Assembly: GCF_000381125.1 (NCBI RefSeq)
Contig: NZ_KB905943.1
Coordinates: 1-64,000, forward strand
Origin: Caldimonas manganoxidans ATCC BAA-369
GTDB taxonomy: Bacteria > Pseudomonadota > Gammaproteobacteria > Burkholderiales > Burkholderiaceae_C
Reading direction: 5' to 3'
DNA: 64,000 bases
Part shown: positions 26,421 to 35,732 of the stretch, piece after piece
How the letters are laid out: every line of letters begins with the position of its first letter
Numbering within the stretch: the stretch's first letter is position 1
Notes under the pieces: generated by a model
The model's input: only the letters and a program-made list of their open reading frames with translations
What the model was told of the DNA's origin: nothing
Databases searched by the model: none
Made by a program: the position numbers and the translations under genes

Positions 26421-26987
26421 TCAGCGCCAGAAGGTGGTTTGCAGGAAGACGACGGCATTGTTGGTGCCCCCAGTGCCTCGTGCAGTGATCCGGAAGACTT
26501 GGGCAAACTGTCCCACGCCATCACCCAGCTTGACAGAGCTTTGAGGGTCCACGGTCACCGGCGGGAGCTGCTCGATCACGTAGCGCGGTGGCGTGGCCAC
26601 GCCATTGAGCACGCCGCCGTACACCCGGTACCCATTGGAACTGGGGGCTGCATTCCAGCCGGCCCAGGCTTGCGGATTGTCCCGCCCCGGCCATGGATTT
26701 CTCTGGGCGTGGTACAGCCCTGGCGTGGTGGATGAGGTGGTGCCGAAATCCGGCAGGGTCACACTGCTCAGGAAGGTTTCGGCTTCTCGGAGCGCGGACT
26801 CCGCAGCCTGGAAGGCCAGGTTTTCATCCCTGAGGTTGCCCGCCATTCGTTCTTCCAGTGTGCTCATTTGCATGGCGGTTACGCCCAGGATGGTCAGCAA
26901 CACCAGGAAGATCAGGACCATCACCAGCGAAAAGCCTCGTGAGCCTTGCTTGGAGGAGCGGTGAATGTTGCGCATGGTCGTAGACAT
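26421..26987 (-). CDS. pilX: Minor pilin PilX
   Basis: A 188-residue protein with a basic leader and GSRGFSLVMVLIFLVLLTILGVTAM, the PilX-type membrane helix. As in other PilX proteins the usual +5 glutamate is missing. The conserved MAGNLRDENLAFQAAESALREAE segment follows the helix. PilX acts with PilV, PilW, FimU and PilE to prime pilus assembly and recruit PilY1. It begins 12 bases after pilW and ends 40 before pilY1. Confidence 0.88.
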   Translation of the reverse strand: MSTTMRNIHRSSKQGSRGFSLVMVLIFLVLLTILGVTAMQMSTLEERMAGNLRDENLAFQAAESALREAETFLSSVTLPDFGTTSSTTPGLYHAQRNPWPGRDNPQAWAGWNAAPSSNGYRVYGGVLNGVATPPRYVIEQLPPVTVDPQSSVKLGDGVGQFAQVFRITARGTGGTNNAVVFLQTTFWR

Positions 26988-26999
26988 GAAAGTCGAGAT

Positions 27000-28106
27000 T
27001 CATTCCACCCGATTGCGCAGCGTGATCGTGGTGGAGTACACCTGGCGCAGGCGCCGATCCGTCGACGTGTACGCGGTGGTTGCGCCCCCGATGACATAAG
27101 ACATCGGTTCGGTGGCGATGTTGTCCTCCGGCGATTGCACGAGCATTTCGACACGCACGCCGACGACCTGATCCCACTGACCGGCGGCCTGGACCTGATC
27201 GGCGCGGGAGTATGTGTCCGCGGCCCGGTCCGCGTTGGTGTCGACGCCGTAGGTGATTTGCAGGTTTTCGATACCTTCGACCAGTTCTTCTGCATTGGCT
27301 GCGTTGCGCGACACCTCCCGTCGATACAGCGCGGGTCGTCCTGCTGGGTTGGTACCGATGAAGTAGAGGAAGGAGGCTACTCGCACGATATCGCCGTCGG
27401 TGAACTCTTTGCCCAGCGCGGTGGTGGCGTTACCGGGATCGCCGGTGCCGGTGTTGTGTGCCAAGGATCCGCTGGTGTTGGGGTTGGCGCTGGAGATCTG
27501 GAAAACGGCCGCAGCGACGCAGTCAGATACCAGCACGATGTCGCCTTGCGCCAGGCCATTGTTGGCATCCACCAAGATGGCCGCCGAGCCTGGCGGATTG
27601 CCACCGGGATGCGCACGCACGGGCAAGAGCGGACCGGACAGTGACCGAACGATCAGCACGTCGCTGCCGGCGACCGGCGCGACCGTTCCGGTCAAACCCG
27701 CAGGGATGGCCGGTGACCACGTGCTGCCTCCCACGCTCGCGTCATAGCCGCTGACCGGGCGCTGGAAGTCGAAAGCCGCGCTAGAGGCGTTGTTCAGCGT
27801 GTTGTTGAGGGTCGCACTGCCGCCTACACACCCAAAGTAGCCGGCTTGCCGAATGTCTCTGGCCAGGAACGTGAATGCGAAGCGGGCGCTTTCCTGCAGA
27901 CGGGAGATGCCTTCACCGGAGCGATAGGACTGCCGGCTGCCGACGTAAGCCGCCGAGATGGCCAGGATGAGGATGAGGCCGATGACCAATGCCACCATCA
28001 ACTCCACCAGCGTCAGGCCAAGACTGCGACGCAAACAAGAGCTCCCCTGGGGGCGAGGCACCCGCCGTGGTTGCGAGTGCACGATGAATGAATGGTGTGG
28101 ACTCAC
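27000..28106 (-). CDS. pilW: Minor pilin PilW
   Basis: A large minor pilin (368 residues). After a basic leader it has SLGLTLVELMVALVIGLILILAI with glutamate at +5, followed by the PilW signature SYRSGEGISRLQESARFAFTFLARDIRQAGYFGC. The start is a GTG at 28106, preceded by GAGG that overlaps the pilV stop; starts further upstream would run through pilV. PilW belongs to the tip priming complex that carries PilY1. Confidence 0.85.
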   Translation of the reverse strand: MSPHHSFIVHSQPRRVPRPQGSSCLRRSLGLTLVELMVALVIGLILILAISAAYVGSRQSYRSGEGISRLQESARFAFTFLARDIRQAGYFGCVGGSATLNNTLNNASSAAFDFQRPVSGYDASVGGSTWSPAIPAGLTGTVAPVAGSDVLIVRSLSGPLLPVRAHPGGNPPGSAAILVDANNGLAQGDIVLVSDCVAAAVFQISSANPNTSGSLAHNTGTGDPGNATTALGKEFTDGDIVRVASFLYFIGTNPAGRPALYRREVSRNAANAEELVEGIENLQITYGVDTNADRAADTYSRADQVQAAGQWDQVVGVRVEMLVQSPEDNIATEPMSYVIGGATTAYTSTDRRLRQVYSTTITLRNRVE

Positions 28107-28117
28107 GACGGGGCGCC

Positions 28118-28558
28118 TCACAAACGGACCTGGACATCGAACTGTGTGGGAGTTCCGGCTCCGCGGCTGTCGTCCCATTGGACCGTCACTGTCACGATGT
28201 TCCCGTTGTCCACCTGGACCGACCCGGTGCCGGCGGGCAGCCGACGTTGCAGCTCGGCACGCCAACGGGCGAGATCGCGTTCCGGCAGGCTGGTGCCGGT
28301 GGGGGCCGCGGCGGTGAGTCCGAGGTTGTAGTTGCCGGCCAGGGCGGCCTGCCGGTTGGCCCGCATGGCGTCGAGGATCTCGTAGCTCAGCAGGGTGGCC
28401 ACCGTGCGGCTGCTGGCGTTCTTGCTGCCGCCCAAGGCGCTGACCTGCAAGCCGGCCAGCGCCAACAGGCCGAACGAGAGGATCACGATCGTGACGAGAA
28501 CCTCGATCATGGTCATGCCATGCGAGCGGGGTGCGCGGGAAGACCGGGATGTCCGCAT
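28118..28558 (-). CDS. pilV: Minor pilin PilV
   Basis: A 146-residue prepilin with the leader RSSRAPRSHG, cleaved before MTMIEVLVTIVILSFGLLALAGLQ; glutamate is at +5. The SLLSYEILDAMRANRQAAL-like helix (here TLLSYEILDAMRANRQ) is typical of PilV. It starts at 28558, nine bases downstream of the overlapping end region of fimU, and is followed after 11 bases by pilW. A longer upstream frame exists only because it overlaps fimU. Confidence 0.87.
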   Translation of the reverse strand: MRTSRSSRAPRSHGMTMIEVLVTIVILSFGLLALAGLQVSALGGSKNASSRTVATLLSYEILDAMRANRQAALAGNYNLGLTAAAPTGTSLPERDLARWRAELQRRLPAGTGSVQVDNGNIVTVTVQWDDSRGAGTPTQFDVQVRL

Positions 28559-28566
28559 GCGATGCC

Positions 28567-29139
28567 CTAGCCGGTGCAGGAGGTAGAACCCAGGCGGGGA
28601 CGCCCCATCGTGTTGACCTCGATGTTGCGTCCTTGCCCGTCGAGACATAGGGAAAAGCTGGCCGTGGCAGCCGTCACCAGCGATCCGGAGCCGTTGATGC
28701 CCAGCGAGCTGCCATCCGGGCGGAAAGACAGGCCGCGGGCGAAGTCGTTGTTGGCCGTCAGGGTCGAGGCGCGCAGGGCGCCGAACACCCGCAGGACCTC
28801 GTCGTCGGCGTCGATCACCCCGGCCGTGTTGCCGCCCACATGGGTGTTGTCTACGAACACGATCCAGCCGTTGGCCCAACTGGTGTCCGACCCGCCGGCG
28901 CAGGCCGGTGACGCAGCGGTGGCGTCGTTGGTGCGACAGACGGTGACGCGAACTCCGCGTTTGATCGCCTCGGAGCGCGCCAGGTTGAGCGCCGAAATCA
29001 GCTCGTTGGACTGTGAGGCCAGCCGATTTCGGGTGAAGAAGTCGTTGAAGTTGGGCGCAGCGATTACGGCCAGGACCGCAAGCACAGCGATCGTGACCAT
29101 TAGCTCGACCAAGGTGAATCCAGACACGTGTGAGCGCAC
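28567..29139 (-). CDS. fimU: Minor pilin FimU/FimT (GspH family)
   Basis: The first gene of the minor pilin operon (190 residues). A very short leader MRSHVSG is cleaved before FTLVELMVTIAVLAVLAVIAAPNF, with glutamate at +5. The GspH/FimT body contains NELISALNLARSEAIKRGVRVTVCR and GWIVFVD, and it ends with a disulfide-type CLDG...STSC pair. It should be part of the pilus priming complex. Its promoter probably lies in the 103-base gap to nrdR. Confidence 0.88.
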   Translation of the reverse strand: MRSHVSGFTLVELMVTIAVLAVLAVIAAPNFNDFFTRNRLASQSNELISALNLARSEAIKRGVRVTVCRTNDATAASPACAGGSDTSWANGWIVFVDNTHVGGNTAGVIDADDEVLRVFGALRASTLTANNDFARGLSFRPDGSSLGINGSGSLVTAATASFSLCLDGQGRNIEVNTMGRPRLGSTSCTG

Positions 29140-29242
29140 AGGCGGCCTCCTTGAGCGGAAGGTAACACCATGGGTCGGCCTCGCGGTGGCCAGAGCGACG
29201 AATGGCGGCCCGATCCCGACGTACGGAACGGCGAGTGCGGCC

Positions 29243-29701
29243 TCAGCGACCGCGCCGTGAAGTTTCTCTCACCGCGTTCATGAACTCGCTGACGTCATCG
29301 AAGCTGCGGTAGACGGAGGCAAAGCGGATGTAGGCCACCTTGTCCAGGCGCTTGAGCTCGCGCATGACCCATTCGCCCACGCGGGTGCTGCTGACCTCGC
29401 GCTCGCCGCTGTGCAGCAGCGAGGTCTCGATGCGCGAGACGGCCTGGTCGAGCGCTTCGGCGCTGACGGGGCGCTTGCGCAGAGCCAGCGTCATCGAGGC
29501 GCGCAGCTTGGCCGGGTCGAACTCGGTGCGCCGGCCGTCCTTCTTGACGATGGATGGGTATTCGATCTCCGCGCGCTCGTAGGTGGTGAAGCGCTTGTCG
29601 CACCCCATGCAGCGCCGCCGCCGCCGGATCACGTCCCCCTCGTCGGACTCGCGGGTCTCGACGACCTGGGTTTCCTCGTGGCCGCAGAAGGGGCAGCGCA
29701 T
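29243..29701 (-). CDS. nrdR: Transcriptional repressor NrdR
   Basis: NrdR (152 residues) represses ribonucleotide reductase genes when dATP/ATP levels are high. It has the N-terminal zinc ribbon with CPFCG and CMGCDKRF, then the ATP-cone domain (VVKKDGRR-like, here [20 protein letters not shown]), and ends with the [19 protein letters not shown] block. It starts 19 bases after glyA, the gene order common in Burkholderiales. Confidence 0.97.
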   Translation of the reverse strand: MRCPFCGHEETQVVETRESDEGDVIRRRRRCMGCDKRFTTYERAEIEYPSIVKKDGRRTEFDPAKLRASMTLALRKRPVSAEALDQAVSRIETSLLHSGEREVSSTRVGEWVMRELKRLDKVAYIRFASVYRSFDDVSEFMNAVRETSRRGR

Positions 29702-29720
29702 GGCAGGCGGCGGGTCGGGT

Positions 29721-30968
29721 TCAGCGGTAGACCGGGAAGCGGCGGGTCAGTTCGTGGACCTTGGCACGCACCGCGGCGATGTTGGCCTCGTCCTGGGGCT
29801 TGTCCAGCACGTCGGCGATCAGGTGGGCGGTGGCCACGGCCTCGACCTCGGTGAAGCCGCGGGTGGTCATGGCCGGCGAACCCAGGCGGATGCCGCTGGT
29901 GACCATGGGCTTTTGCGGGTCGTTGGGGATGCCGTTCTTGTTGCAGGTGATGTGCGCGCGGCCGAGCACGGCTTCTGCTTCCTTGCCGGTCAGGCCCTTG
30001 GGGCGCAGGTCGACCAGCATCACATGGCTTTCGGTGCGGCCGCTGACGATGCGCAGGCCGCGGGCCATCAGGGTTTCGGCCAGGGCCTGGGCGTTCTTGA
30101 CCACCTGCTGCTGGTAGGCCTTGAACTCGGGCGACAGGGCTTCCTTGAAGGCCACGGCCTTGGCGGCGATGACGTGCATCAGCGGGCCACCCTGGATGCC
30201 GGGGAAGATGGCGCTGTTGATCTGCTTGGCCACATGGTCCTTCATCAGGATGATGCCGCCACGCGGGCCGCGCAGGCTCTTGTGGGTGGTGGAGGTGACC
30301 ACGTCGGCATGGGGCACGGGGTTGGGGTAGACGCCACCGGCGATCAGGCCGGCATAGTGCGCCATGTCCACCATGAAGTACGCGCCCACGGCCTTGGCAA
30401 CGCGAGCAAAGCGCTCGAAGTCGATGCGCAGGCTATAGGCCGAGGCCCCGGCGATGATGAGCTTGGGCTTGTGCTCGTGTGCCAGCCGCTCCATCGCGTC
30501 GTAATCGATTTCTTCCTTCTCGTTCAGGCCATAGCTGACCACCTTGAACCACTTGCCGGACATGTTCAGCGGCATGCCGTGGGTGAGGTGGCCGCCTTCG
30601 GCCAGGCTCATGCCCATGATGGTGTCGCCCGGCTGCAGCAGCCCGAAGAACACGCCTTGGTTGGCTTGCGAGCCGGAATTGGGCTGCACGTTGGCATGCT
30701 CGGCGCCGAAGAGCTGCTTGAGCCGGTCGATGGCCAGCTGTTCGACGATATCCACGTACTCGCAGCCGCCGTAGTAGCGCTTGCCGGGATAGCCTTCGGC
30801 GTACTTGTTGGTCAGCTGGCTGCCCTGCGCGGCCATGACGGCCGGGGAGGCGTAGTTTTCGGAGGCGATCAGCTCGATGTGGTCTTCTTGGCGCTGGTTT
30901 TCTTGTTGGATGGCCGCCCAGATGTCGGGATCGACGTTGGCAAGGGTGGAGGTGGATCGGTCGAACAT
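29721..30968 (-). CDS. glyA: Serine hydroxymethyltransferase GlyA
   Basis: GlyA (415 residues) interconverts serine and glycine, charging tetrahydrofolate with a one-carbon unit. It has the N-terminal [15 protein letters not shown], the [16 protein letters not shown] substrate region, and the PLP lysine in [13 protein letters not shown]. The ATG at 30968 follows GAGGAC and gives the usual MFDRSTST-type start; an in-frame extension to 31235 has no homology features. It is followed by nrdR. Confidence 0.98.
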   Translation of the reverse strand: MFDRSTSTLANVDPDIWAAIQQENQRQEDHIELIASENYASPAVMAAQGSQLTNKYAEGYPGKRYYGGCEYVDIVEQLAIDRLKQLFGAEHANVQPNSGSQANQGVFFGLLQPGDTIMGMSLAEGGHLTHGMPLNMSGKWFKVVSYGLNEKEEIDYDAMERLAHEHKPKLIIAGASAYSLRIDFERFARVAKAVGAYFMVDMAHYAGLIAGGVYPNPVPHADVVTSTTHKSLRGPRGGIILMKDHVAKQINSAIFPGIQGGPLMHVIAAKAVAFKEALSPEFKAYQQQVVKNAQALAETLMARGLRIVSGRTESHVMLVDLRPKGLTGKEAEAVLGRAHITCNKNGIPNDPQKPMVTSGIRLGSPAMTTRGFTEVEAVATAHLIADVLDKPQDEANIAAVRAKVHELTRRFPVYR

Positions 30969-31270
30969 GGCAGTCCTCTTCAATGCGATGAAGTCCCTCG
31001 TCGCACCGGCGGCGGCTGCGCTGACGCACCCGAGATGCCGCGTGCTGGATCGGAGGGCTGCCCAGGCGAACGGCGAAACGGCGGGGCTGGATGCGGCCGC
31101 CGGCTGCACTTCCCGGTGGTTCACCACCTCGGGCGCACACCTCGCAGGCGAGGGGGCCTTATCGCCAGTTGTGCAACGCCCGCAGTGTACTGGAGAACGC
31201 CCACGCCGGCCCGGCCCATGGTGCAGGCGCCCCATGGGCGCGAGGCCTTGCGCGGCTCAGGAGGCTGGAC
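30969..31270. other. 302-base gap between glyA and the lytic transglycosylase gene
   Basis: No gene is evident here. Both flanking genes are on the minus strand, so this should hold the glyA promoter and leader. Several short GC-rich inverted repeats occur (for example CGGTGGTTCACCACC near 31120-31134), but I recognise no known riboswitch. Confidence 0.3.
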
Positions 31271-32170
31271 TCAGGAGGCTTGAGCCACCCGGGTGTCTGC
31301 GTCGGGCTGTCGCGTGGCCTTGGCCTCGGGGGCAGAGGCCGCGGCCGGGGCCGTGGTCGGGCTGCTGGTGCGCACCAGCAGCGGCACCGTGACGGGCACC
31401 GCACGGCCTTGGGCCACTTGGCGCAAATGGTTGCGCTCGGCCAGCACCTTGGCCGCGTAACCGCCGTCATCGGGCAGGTTGGCCGCGCCCACATACCATT
31501 TCAAGCCGCCTTCGAGGCTGCCGGCACGCTGGATGTATTCGTGCAGGATCTGGGCACCCACGCGCAGATTGCTCACGGGATCGAAGGCCGCATGGGTGCC
31601 ACCAAAGGCCTCGTATTTGTCATCGTGGACGCGGGTCATCACCTGCATCAAGCCCTGGGCGCCCACCGGACTTTGGGCGAAGGGGTTGAAGCTGGACTCC
31701 ACGGCGATCACGGCCAGCAGCAAGGTCGGGTCCAGCCCGGTGCGCTGGCCCACATCCCAGGCTTCTTGGACCAGCCGGGCCACTGGCTCGGGCGCCACAC
31801 GGTAGCGCCGCGATATCCATTGCACGATGGCGGCTTGTTCCTTGCCAAGTTCGCGCGGGTCGGCCGCCGTGGCGCGACGGATGGCCTCGGGATCGGCCAG
31901 CGCGGCCACCAGGCTTTCGTCTTGACTCAGGCGGGCTTCCTGGCGCTGGAGCAGCCAGCCCAGGGCCTGCTGCTCCAGTTGTTCGCGCCATTGCGGCCGG
32001 CCCAGGCCAAAGAGGGCCGCGCCCAGCACGAGCAGGCCCAGCAGCGCCAGGCCGTTGTGGCTGATATCGAGCAGGCCCTGTCCAACGTCCCGGAAGAAGA
32101 CCGAGACACTGCGGGCCACCGACTGCGTCATCTGCGACACCCGGTGTCGCAAGGGATGGTTCGCTGTCAT
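31271..32170 (-). CDS. Membrane-anchored lytic transglycosylase with SLT domain
   Basis: A 299-residue murein hydrolase. After a 25-residue cytoplasmic start it has one membrane helix (about 38-58) and then an SLT domain of the MltC/Slt type: the catalytic glutamate is in LLAVIAVESSFNPFAQS, followed by VGAQGLMQVM and FDPVSNLRVGAQIL. The usual N-A-Y-N-A-G motif is replaced by WYVGAANLPDDGGY. It should cleave peptidoglycan strands in the periplasm for remodelling or machine insertion. The ATG at 32170 has a strong AAAGGAG site. An Ala/Pro-rich tail follows the domain. Confidence 0.88.
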   Translation of the reverse strand: MTANHPLRHRVSQMTQSVARSVSVFFRDVGQGLLDISHNGLALLGLLVLGAALFGLGRPQWREQLEQQALGWLLQRQEARLSQDESLVAALADPEAIRRATAADPRELGKEQAAIVQWISRRYRVAPEPVARLVQEAWDVGQRTGLDPTLLLAVIAVESSFNPFAQSPVGAQGLMQVMTRVHDDKYEAFGGTHAAFDPVSNLRVGAQILHEYIQRAGSLEGGLKWYVGAANLPDDGGYAAKVLAERNHLRQVAQGRAVPVTVPLLVRTSSPTTAPAAASAPEAKATRQPDADTRVAQAS

Positions 32171-32316
32171 GTCACTCCTTTCGGTCCGCGGGGCCTGGAA
32201 GGCCGATGTCTCGGCCTGGCCTGAGCCGCGGAGATAATGCCCGGCCACCCTAGAAAGTCAGGCGCCTGCAGAATGCAAGGCCCGGGTGGCGATCGAGGGC
32301 ATGGGCAGCGTGAAGT

Positions 32317-32333
32317 GCACCGGCAGCCGGTGC
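32317..32333 (+). promoter_or_regulatory. Perfect hairpin upstream of ubiD
   Basis: GCACCGG and CCGGTGC (7-base arms, loop CAG) form a perfect hairpin about 90 bases before the ubiD start, without a T-run. It may lie in the ubiD leader or be a protein-binding site. Confidence 0.3.
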
Positions 32334-32398
32334 GGGTTATCCCTGATGGGAGACGGCCGGATTCTAGGAAGGCTCGAAATAACCAGTCAAGCCTATAG

Positions 32399-32412
32399 AT
32401 TACACGTGTAAT
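32399..32412 (+). promoter_or_regulatory. 14-base palindromic operator candidate before ubiD
   Basis: ATTACACGTGTAAT is a perfect palindrome ending 11 bases before the ubiD start. A TATAGA -10-like hexamer (32394-32399) touches its left edge. This is the geometry of a repressor site covering the transcription start. It lies in an AT-rich patch of otherwise GC-rich DNA. Confidence 0.5.
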
Positions 32413-32423
32413 TATGATGAGTT

Positions 32424-34001
32424 ATGAAGTACCGGGATTTGCGTGATTTTTTGAGCCGGCTGGAGGCCATGGGGGAACTGCGGCGCGTTCACGAGCCCGT
32501 GTCCCCGGTCTTGGAAATGACCGCGTTGTGCGATCGCGTGCTCAAAGCCGGGGGGCCGGCGCTGTGGTTCGAGCAGCCGGTGGGGCATCGCATCCCGGTG
32601 CTGGGCAATTTGTTTGGCACCCCCAAACGGGTGGCCCTTGGCATGGGGCAGGACGATGTACAGGCCTTGCGGGGCATCGGGGAGCTGTTGGCCCGGCTGA
32701 AGGAGCCCGAGCCGCCGCGCGGGCTGAAAGACGCCGGCCGGCTGGTGCAGATGGCCAAAGCGCTGTGGGACATGAAGCCGGCCGTGGTGCGGCGGGCACC
32801 GTGCCAGTCCGTGGTGTGGGAGGGGGCTGACATCGATCTGTCGCGCCTGCCCATCCAGCATTGCTGGCCGGGGGACGTGGCGCCGCTGATCACCTGGGGC
32901 TTGGTGGTGACGCGCGGGCCGCAGTCGGTGCCGCATCCGCGCACGCGCCAGAACCTGGGCATCTACCGTCAGCAGGTGATCGGGCCGCGGCAGTTGATCA
33001 TGCGCTGGCTGGCCCACCGGGGCGGCGCGCTGGATTTCCGGGACTTCGCGCTGGCCAACCCAGGCCGGCCGTTTCCGATCGCGGTGGCTCTGGGGGCGGA
33101 CCCGGCCACCATCCTGGGGGCGGTGACGCCGGTGCCCGACAGCCTGTCGGAATACCAGTTTGCCGGGCTGTTGCGCGGCTCGCGCACCGAGGTGGTGGCC
33201 ACGGGGGTCGGGGAAGGATCGGTGCGGCTGCAAGTGCCCGCCAGCGCCGAGATCGTTTTGGAGGGGCACATCCCGGTGGCCGCCCCAGGCTACACGGGCA
33301 CGTCGGCCCATGGCGTGCCGTTGAAGGAAAAGGGGGGATATCTGCACGCCTTGGAAGGCCCTTTTGGGGACCACACGGGCTATTACAACGAGCAGGACTG
33401 GTTTCCGGTGTTCGAGCTGTCTCGTATCACGATGCGGGATGCGCCGATCTACCACTCCACCTACACCGGCAAACCGCCCGACGAGCCCGCGGTGCTGGGC
33501 GTGGCGCTCAACGAGGTGTTCGTGCCGATCTTGCGCAAGCAGTTTCCCGAGATCGTGGACTTTTACCTGCCACCGGAGGGCTGCAGTTACCGCATGGCGA
33601 TCCTGAGCATGCGCAAGGCCTATGCGGGCCATGCGAAGCGACTGATGTTCGGGGTGTGGAGTTTTTTGCGGCAGTTCATGTACACCAAGTTCATCGTGGT
33701 CACCGACGACGACGTGGACATCCGCTGCTGGGCCGATGTGATCTGGGCCATCACCACCCGGGCCGACCCGGTGCGCGACACCACCTTGGTGGAGCACACG
33801 CCGATCGACTATTTGGACTTCGCTTCGCCGACGTCGGGCTTGGGCGGCAAGATGGGCATCGATGCGACGAACAAATGGCCGGGTGAAACGCAGCGCGAAT
33901 GGGGCCGCTTGATCACGATGGACGCGCAAGTGCGCGCGCGCATGGATGCCCTGTACGAACGCTTGTTTTGCACGGCGGCGGCTGATGATGGCCCACGGTA
34001 A
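32424..34001 (+). CDS. ubiD: UbiD family decarboxylase (4-hydroxy-3-polyprenylbenzoate decarboxylase)
   Basis: A 525-residue prenylated-FMN-dependent decarboxylase, most likely the ubiquinone pathway enzyme. It starts [22 protein letters not shown] and contains the conserved N-terminal [18 protein letters not shown], the prFMN/Mn-binding region [11 protein letters not shown] and MRWLAHRGG, the acid segment around [14 protein letters not shown]-like residues (here [13 protein letters not shown]), and the C-terminal [29 protein letters not shown], which is typical of UbiD. No ubiX is beside it. The start has only a weak ribosome site, but the N-terminus is canonical. Confidence 0.95.
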   Translation: MKYRDLRDFLSRLEAMGELRRVHEPVSPVLEMTALCDRVLKAGGPALWFEQPVGHRIPVLGNLFGTPKRVALGMGQDDVQALRGIGELLARLKEPEPPRGLKDAGRLVQMAKALWDMKPAVVRRAPCQSVVWEGADIDLSRLPIQHCWPGDVAPLITWGLVVTRGPQSVPHPRTRQNLGIYRQQVIGPRQLIMRWLAHRGGALDFRDFALANPGRPFPIAVALGADPATILGAVTPVPDSLSEYQFAGLLRGSRTEVVATGVGEGSVRLQVPASAEIVLEGHIPVAAPGYTGTSAHGVPLKEKGGYLHALEGPFGDHTGYYNEQDWFPVFELSRITMRDAPIYHSTYTGKPPDEPAVLGVALNEVFVPILRKQFPEIVDFYLPPEGCSYRMAILSMRKAYAGHAKRLMFGVWSFLRQFMYTKFIVVTDDDVDIRCWADVIWAITTRADPVRDTTLVEHTPIDYLDFASPTSGLGGKMGIDATNKWPGETQREWGRLITMDAQVRARMDALYERLFCTAAADDGPR

Positions 34002-34095
34002 TGGTGCCCGGTGATGGCGCCCGGTAATGGGGGCGTGTGTTCTGATTGGAAATGCGAACTGGCGTCCAGGCCGAGGCTGCGGTATCGTCTTGACG

Positions 34096-34191
34096 CCTGC
34101 TGGAATGCAGGTGTTTCCGATGCGCAGTCTCTGCGCGTAAGGAGCCCCGGACTTCTTCCCTCCGGAGCCCCGAAACGTGGCGTCACGCCAC
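34096..34191 (+). ncRNA. Candidate small RNA or structured 3' region after ubiD
   Basis: The gap between ubiD and the DUF218 gene holds a run of perfect short hairpins: CCTGC/GCAGG (34096-34111), GCGCA/TGCGC (34122-34136), CCGG/CCGG around 34147-34165, and GTGGCG/CGCCAC (34177-34191). The array is followed directly by an intrinsic terminator. No reading frame looks coding. This fits a small RNA or a structured ubiD 3' end. I do not recognise a known RNA family. Confidence 0.35.
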
Positions 34192-34193
34192 CC

Positions 34194-34230
34194 CCCCTCC
34201 GGCCGCCACGGCTCGGAGGGGTTTCTGTTT
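34194..34230 (+). terminator. Intrinsic terminator after ubiD / candidate sRNA
   Basis: CCCCTCCG (34194-34201) pairs with CGGAGGGG (34214-34221), and TTTCTGTTT follows at once. This is a good rho-independent terminator for plus-strand transcription and protects the minus-strand DUF218 gene from read-through. Confidence 0.65.
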
Positions 34231-34246
34231 GGGGGCTCGCGGTCGT

Positions 34247-35059
34247 TCAGTAGCCAAGCCTCAAGGCAAGCCATTCGCGCCAGGCATGGCGGTTTTCCAG
34301 CAGGCCGAGGAGGCTGGGGGTCCAGTGGGCCAGGTGCGAGGTCTGCGCAGGAAGCAGCCCCATGGGTGCCGGTTGGATCGTCAAATCGCTGCCGGCCAGC
34401 GCTTCGGTGAAGGCGCGTTGCGCGCGCGGCATGTGCCAGACATGGGTGACCAGCACGATCTTGCGCACACCGGCATGGCGCAGCAATGCTGCAGTGCGGC
34501 CGGCGTTTTCGCGGGTATCGCGCGAAGTGTCTTCCACCCAGCGCAAGCTTGCGGCATATTCCTCCCGGGCGATGCGCTCGGCCACACGGGCTTCGGGGGT
34601 CACGGATTCAGGCAGGCCATGCGGGATGCCGCCGCTGTAGGCCACGGGCAGGCCGGTCTGCCGCGCCAGCCACAGCCCGTAGCGCAGGCGTTGCAGGCCG
34701 GTGTCGGACAGGTCTGACAGTCGGTAGTCGGGCGAGCGCGGCACCAGGCCGCCGCCCAGCACGACGATGGCCACGCTCGGTGGTGCTTTGCCTTGGGCTT
34801 TGGCCTGGGTCTTCAACTCGTCCAGGTCCAAGGGGCCGAGCGCTGGCGGCACCCGCAGCACAAAGGATTGCGTGATCCAAGCCCAGCCGGTGGTCGAGCC
34901 CAGCCACAGTCCTGCACAGGCCAGCAACACCAGCGCAATGCCCAGGCCGCGACGTGGGCGCAGTTGGCGCAGGCCAATGAGCAGCAGCACGATGAATGCC
35001 CCCGGCGGCAGCACCAAGGCCAGCACATAGGGAAGGTAGGGCGCGAGGCTGTCGGTCAT
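34247..35059 (-). CDS. YdcF/ElyC-family DUF218 membrane protein
   Basis: A 270-residue inner-membrane protein with two N-terminal helices (about 10-32 and 38-55) and a periplasmic or cytoplasmic DUF218 domain. Characteristic segments are AIVVLGGGL, RLRYGLWLARQTGLPVAYSGG, EDTSRDTRENA and IVLVTHVWHMPRAQRAF. E. coli ElyC and SanA of this family affect cell-envelope polysaccharide assembly; the exact reaction is unknown. The ATG at 35059 is used because it precedes the first membrane helix; the extension to 35125 adds no recognisable feature. Confidence 0.8.
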   Translation of the reverse strand: MTDSLAPYLPYVLALVLPPGAFIVLLLIGLRQLRPRRGLGIALVLLACAGLWLGSTTGWAWITQSFVLRVPPALGPLDLDELKTQAKAQGKAPPSVAIVVLGGGLVPRSPDYRLSDLSDTGLQRLRYGLWLARQTGLPVAYSGGIPHGLPESVTPEARVAERIAREEYAASLRWVEDTSRDTRENAGRTAALLRHAGVRKIVLVTHVWHMPRAQRAFTEALAGSDLTIQPAPMGLLPAQTSHLAHWTPSLLGLLENRHAWREWLALRLGY

Positions 35060-35189
35060 GGACGGCGGTCGAGGCAATGGGATGCTGGATTGTGCTGCTG
35101 GGATTGTGCAGGAAAGCCCCTGCAAGTTGCCGCCCCAAGGCAGGATCGGTGCTGCACTTCGTTAAGCTTGTCGGCTTTGGAGTCTGGCG

Positions 35190-35732
35190 ATGTCCGAAGC
35201 GCAAGAAATCACGCTGGCTGGCGGCTGTTTCTGGTGTCTGGAGGCGGTGTTCGACCGTGTCGAGGGTGTGCTCGACGTGGAGTCGGGCTATTCGAATGGG
35301 AGCTGGCACAGCCCCAGCTATGAGCAGGTGTGCTCGGGCCAAACCGGTCATGCCGAGGTCGTGCGTGTGCGCTTCGATCCGCAGCGCATCAGCTTGCGCG
35401 AGATTCTGGAAATTTTCTTCACGATTCACGATCCGACGACCCTGAACCGGCAAGGCCACGACGTGGGCCCCCAGTACCGCTCGGGCATTTATTTCCACAC
35501 GGCCGAACAGGAACGTGTGGCGCGTGCGCTGATCGCCGAGCTGAGCGCAGCGGGGGTGTGGAAGGATCCCATCGTGACCGAGGTCGCTCCGGTGGACAAC
35601 TATTGGCCGGCCGAAGCCTATCACCAGGACTATTTCCTGAAGCATCCCGAGCAAGGCTATTGCGTGCATGTCGTGGCGCCCAAGGTGGAGGAGTTCCGCC
35701 GACGCTTTGCTCACAAGGTGCGCAAGGGATGA
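35190..35732 (+). CDS. msrA: Peptide methionine (S)-S-oxide reductase MsrA
   Basis: MsrA (180 residues) repairs oxidised methionine. The catalytic motif GGCFWCLEAVF is at about residues 11-21, followed by VESGYSNG, YEQVCSGQTGHAEVV and the FTIHDPTTLNRQGHDVGPQYRS block. A C-terminal cysteine (GYCVHV) may serve as resolving residue. Its stop overlaps the start of the ABC ATPase gene (ATGA), an unusual coupling that puts msrA at the head of the transporter operon. Confidence 0.96.
   Translation: MSEAQEITLAGGCFWCLEAVFDRVEGVLDVESGYSNGSWHSPSYEQVCSGQTGHAEVVRVRFDPQRISLREILEIFFTIHDPTTLNRQGHDVGPQYRSGIYFHTAEQERVARALIAELSAAGVWKDPIVTEVAPVDNYWPAEAYHQDYFLKHPEQGYCVHVVAPKVEEFRRRFAHKVRKG

Noticed and set aside
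30969-31270. Possible glycine or other riboswitch before glyA
   Set aside because: Some inverted repeats exist, but I found none of the conserved aptamer core sequences.
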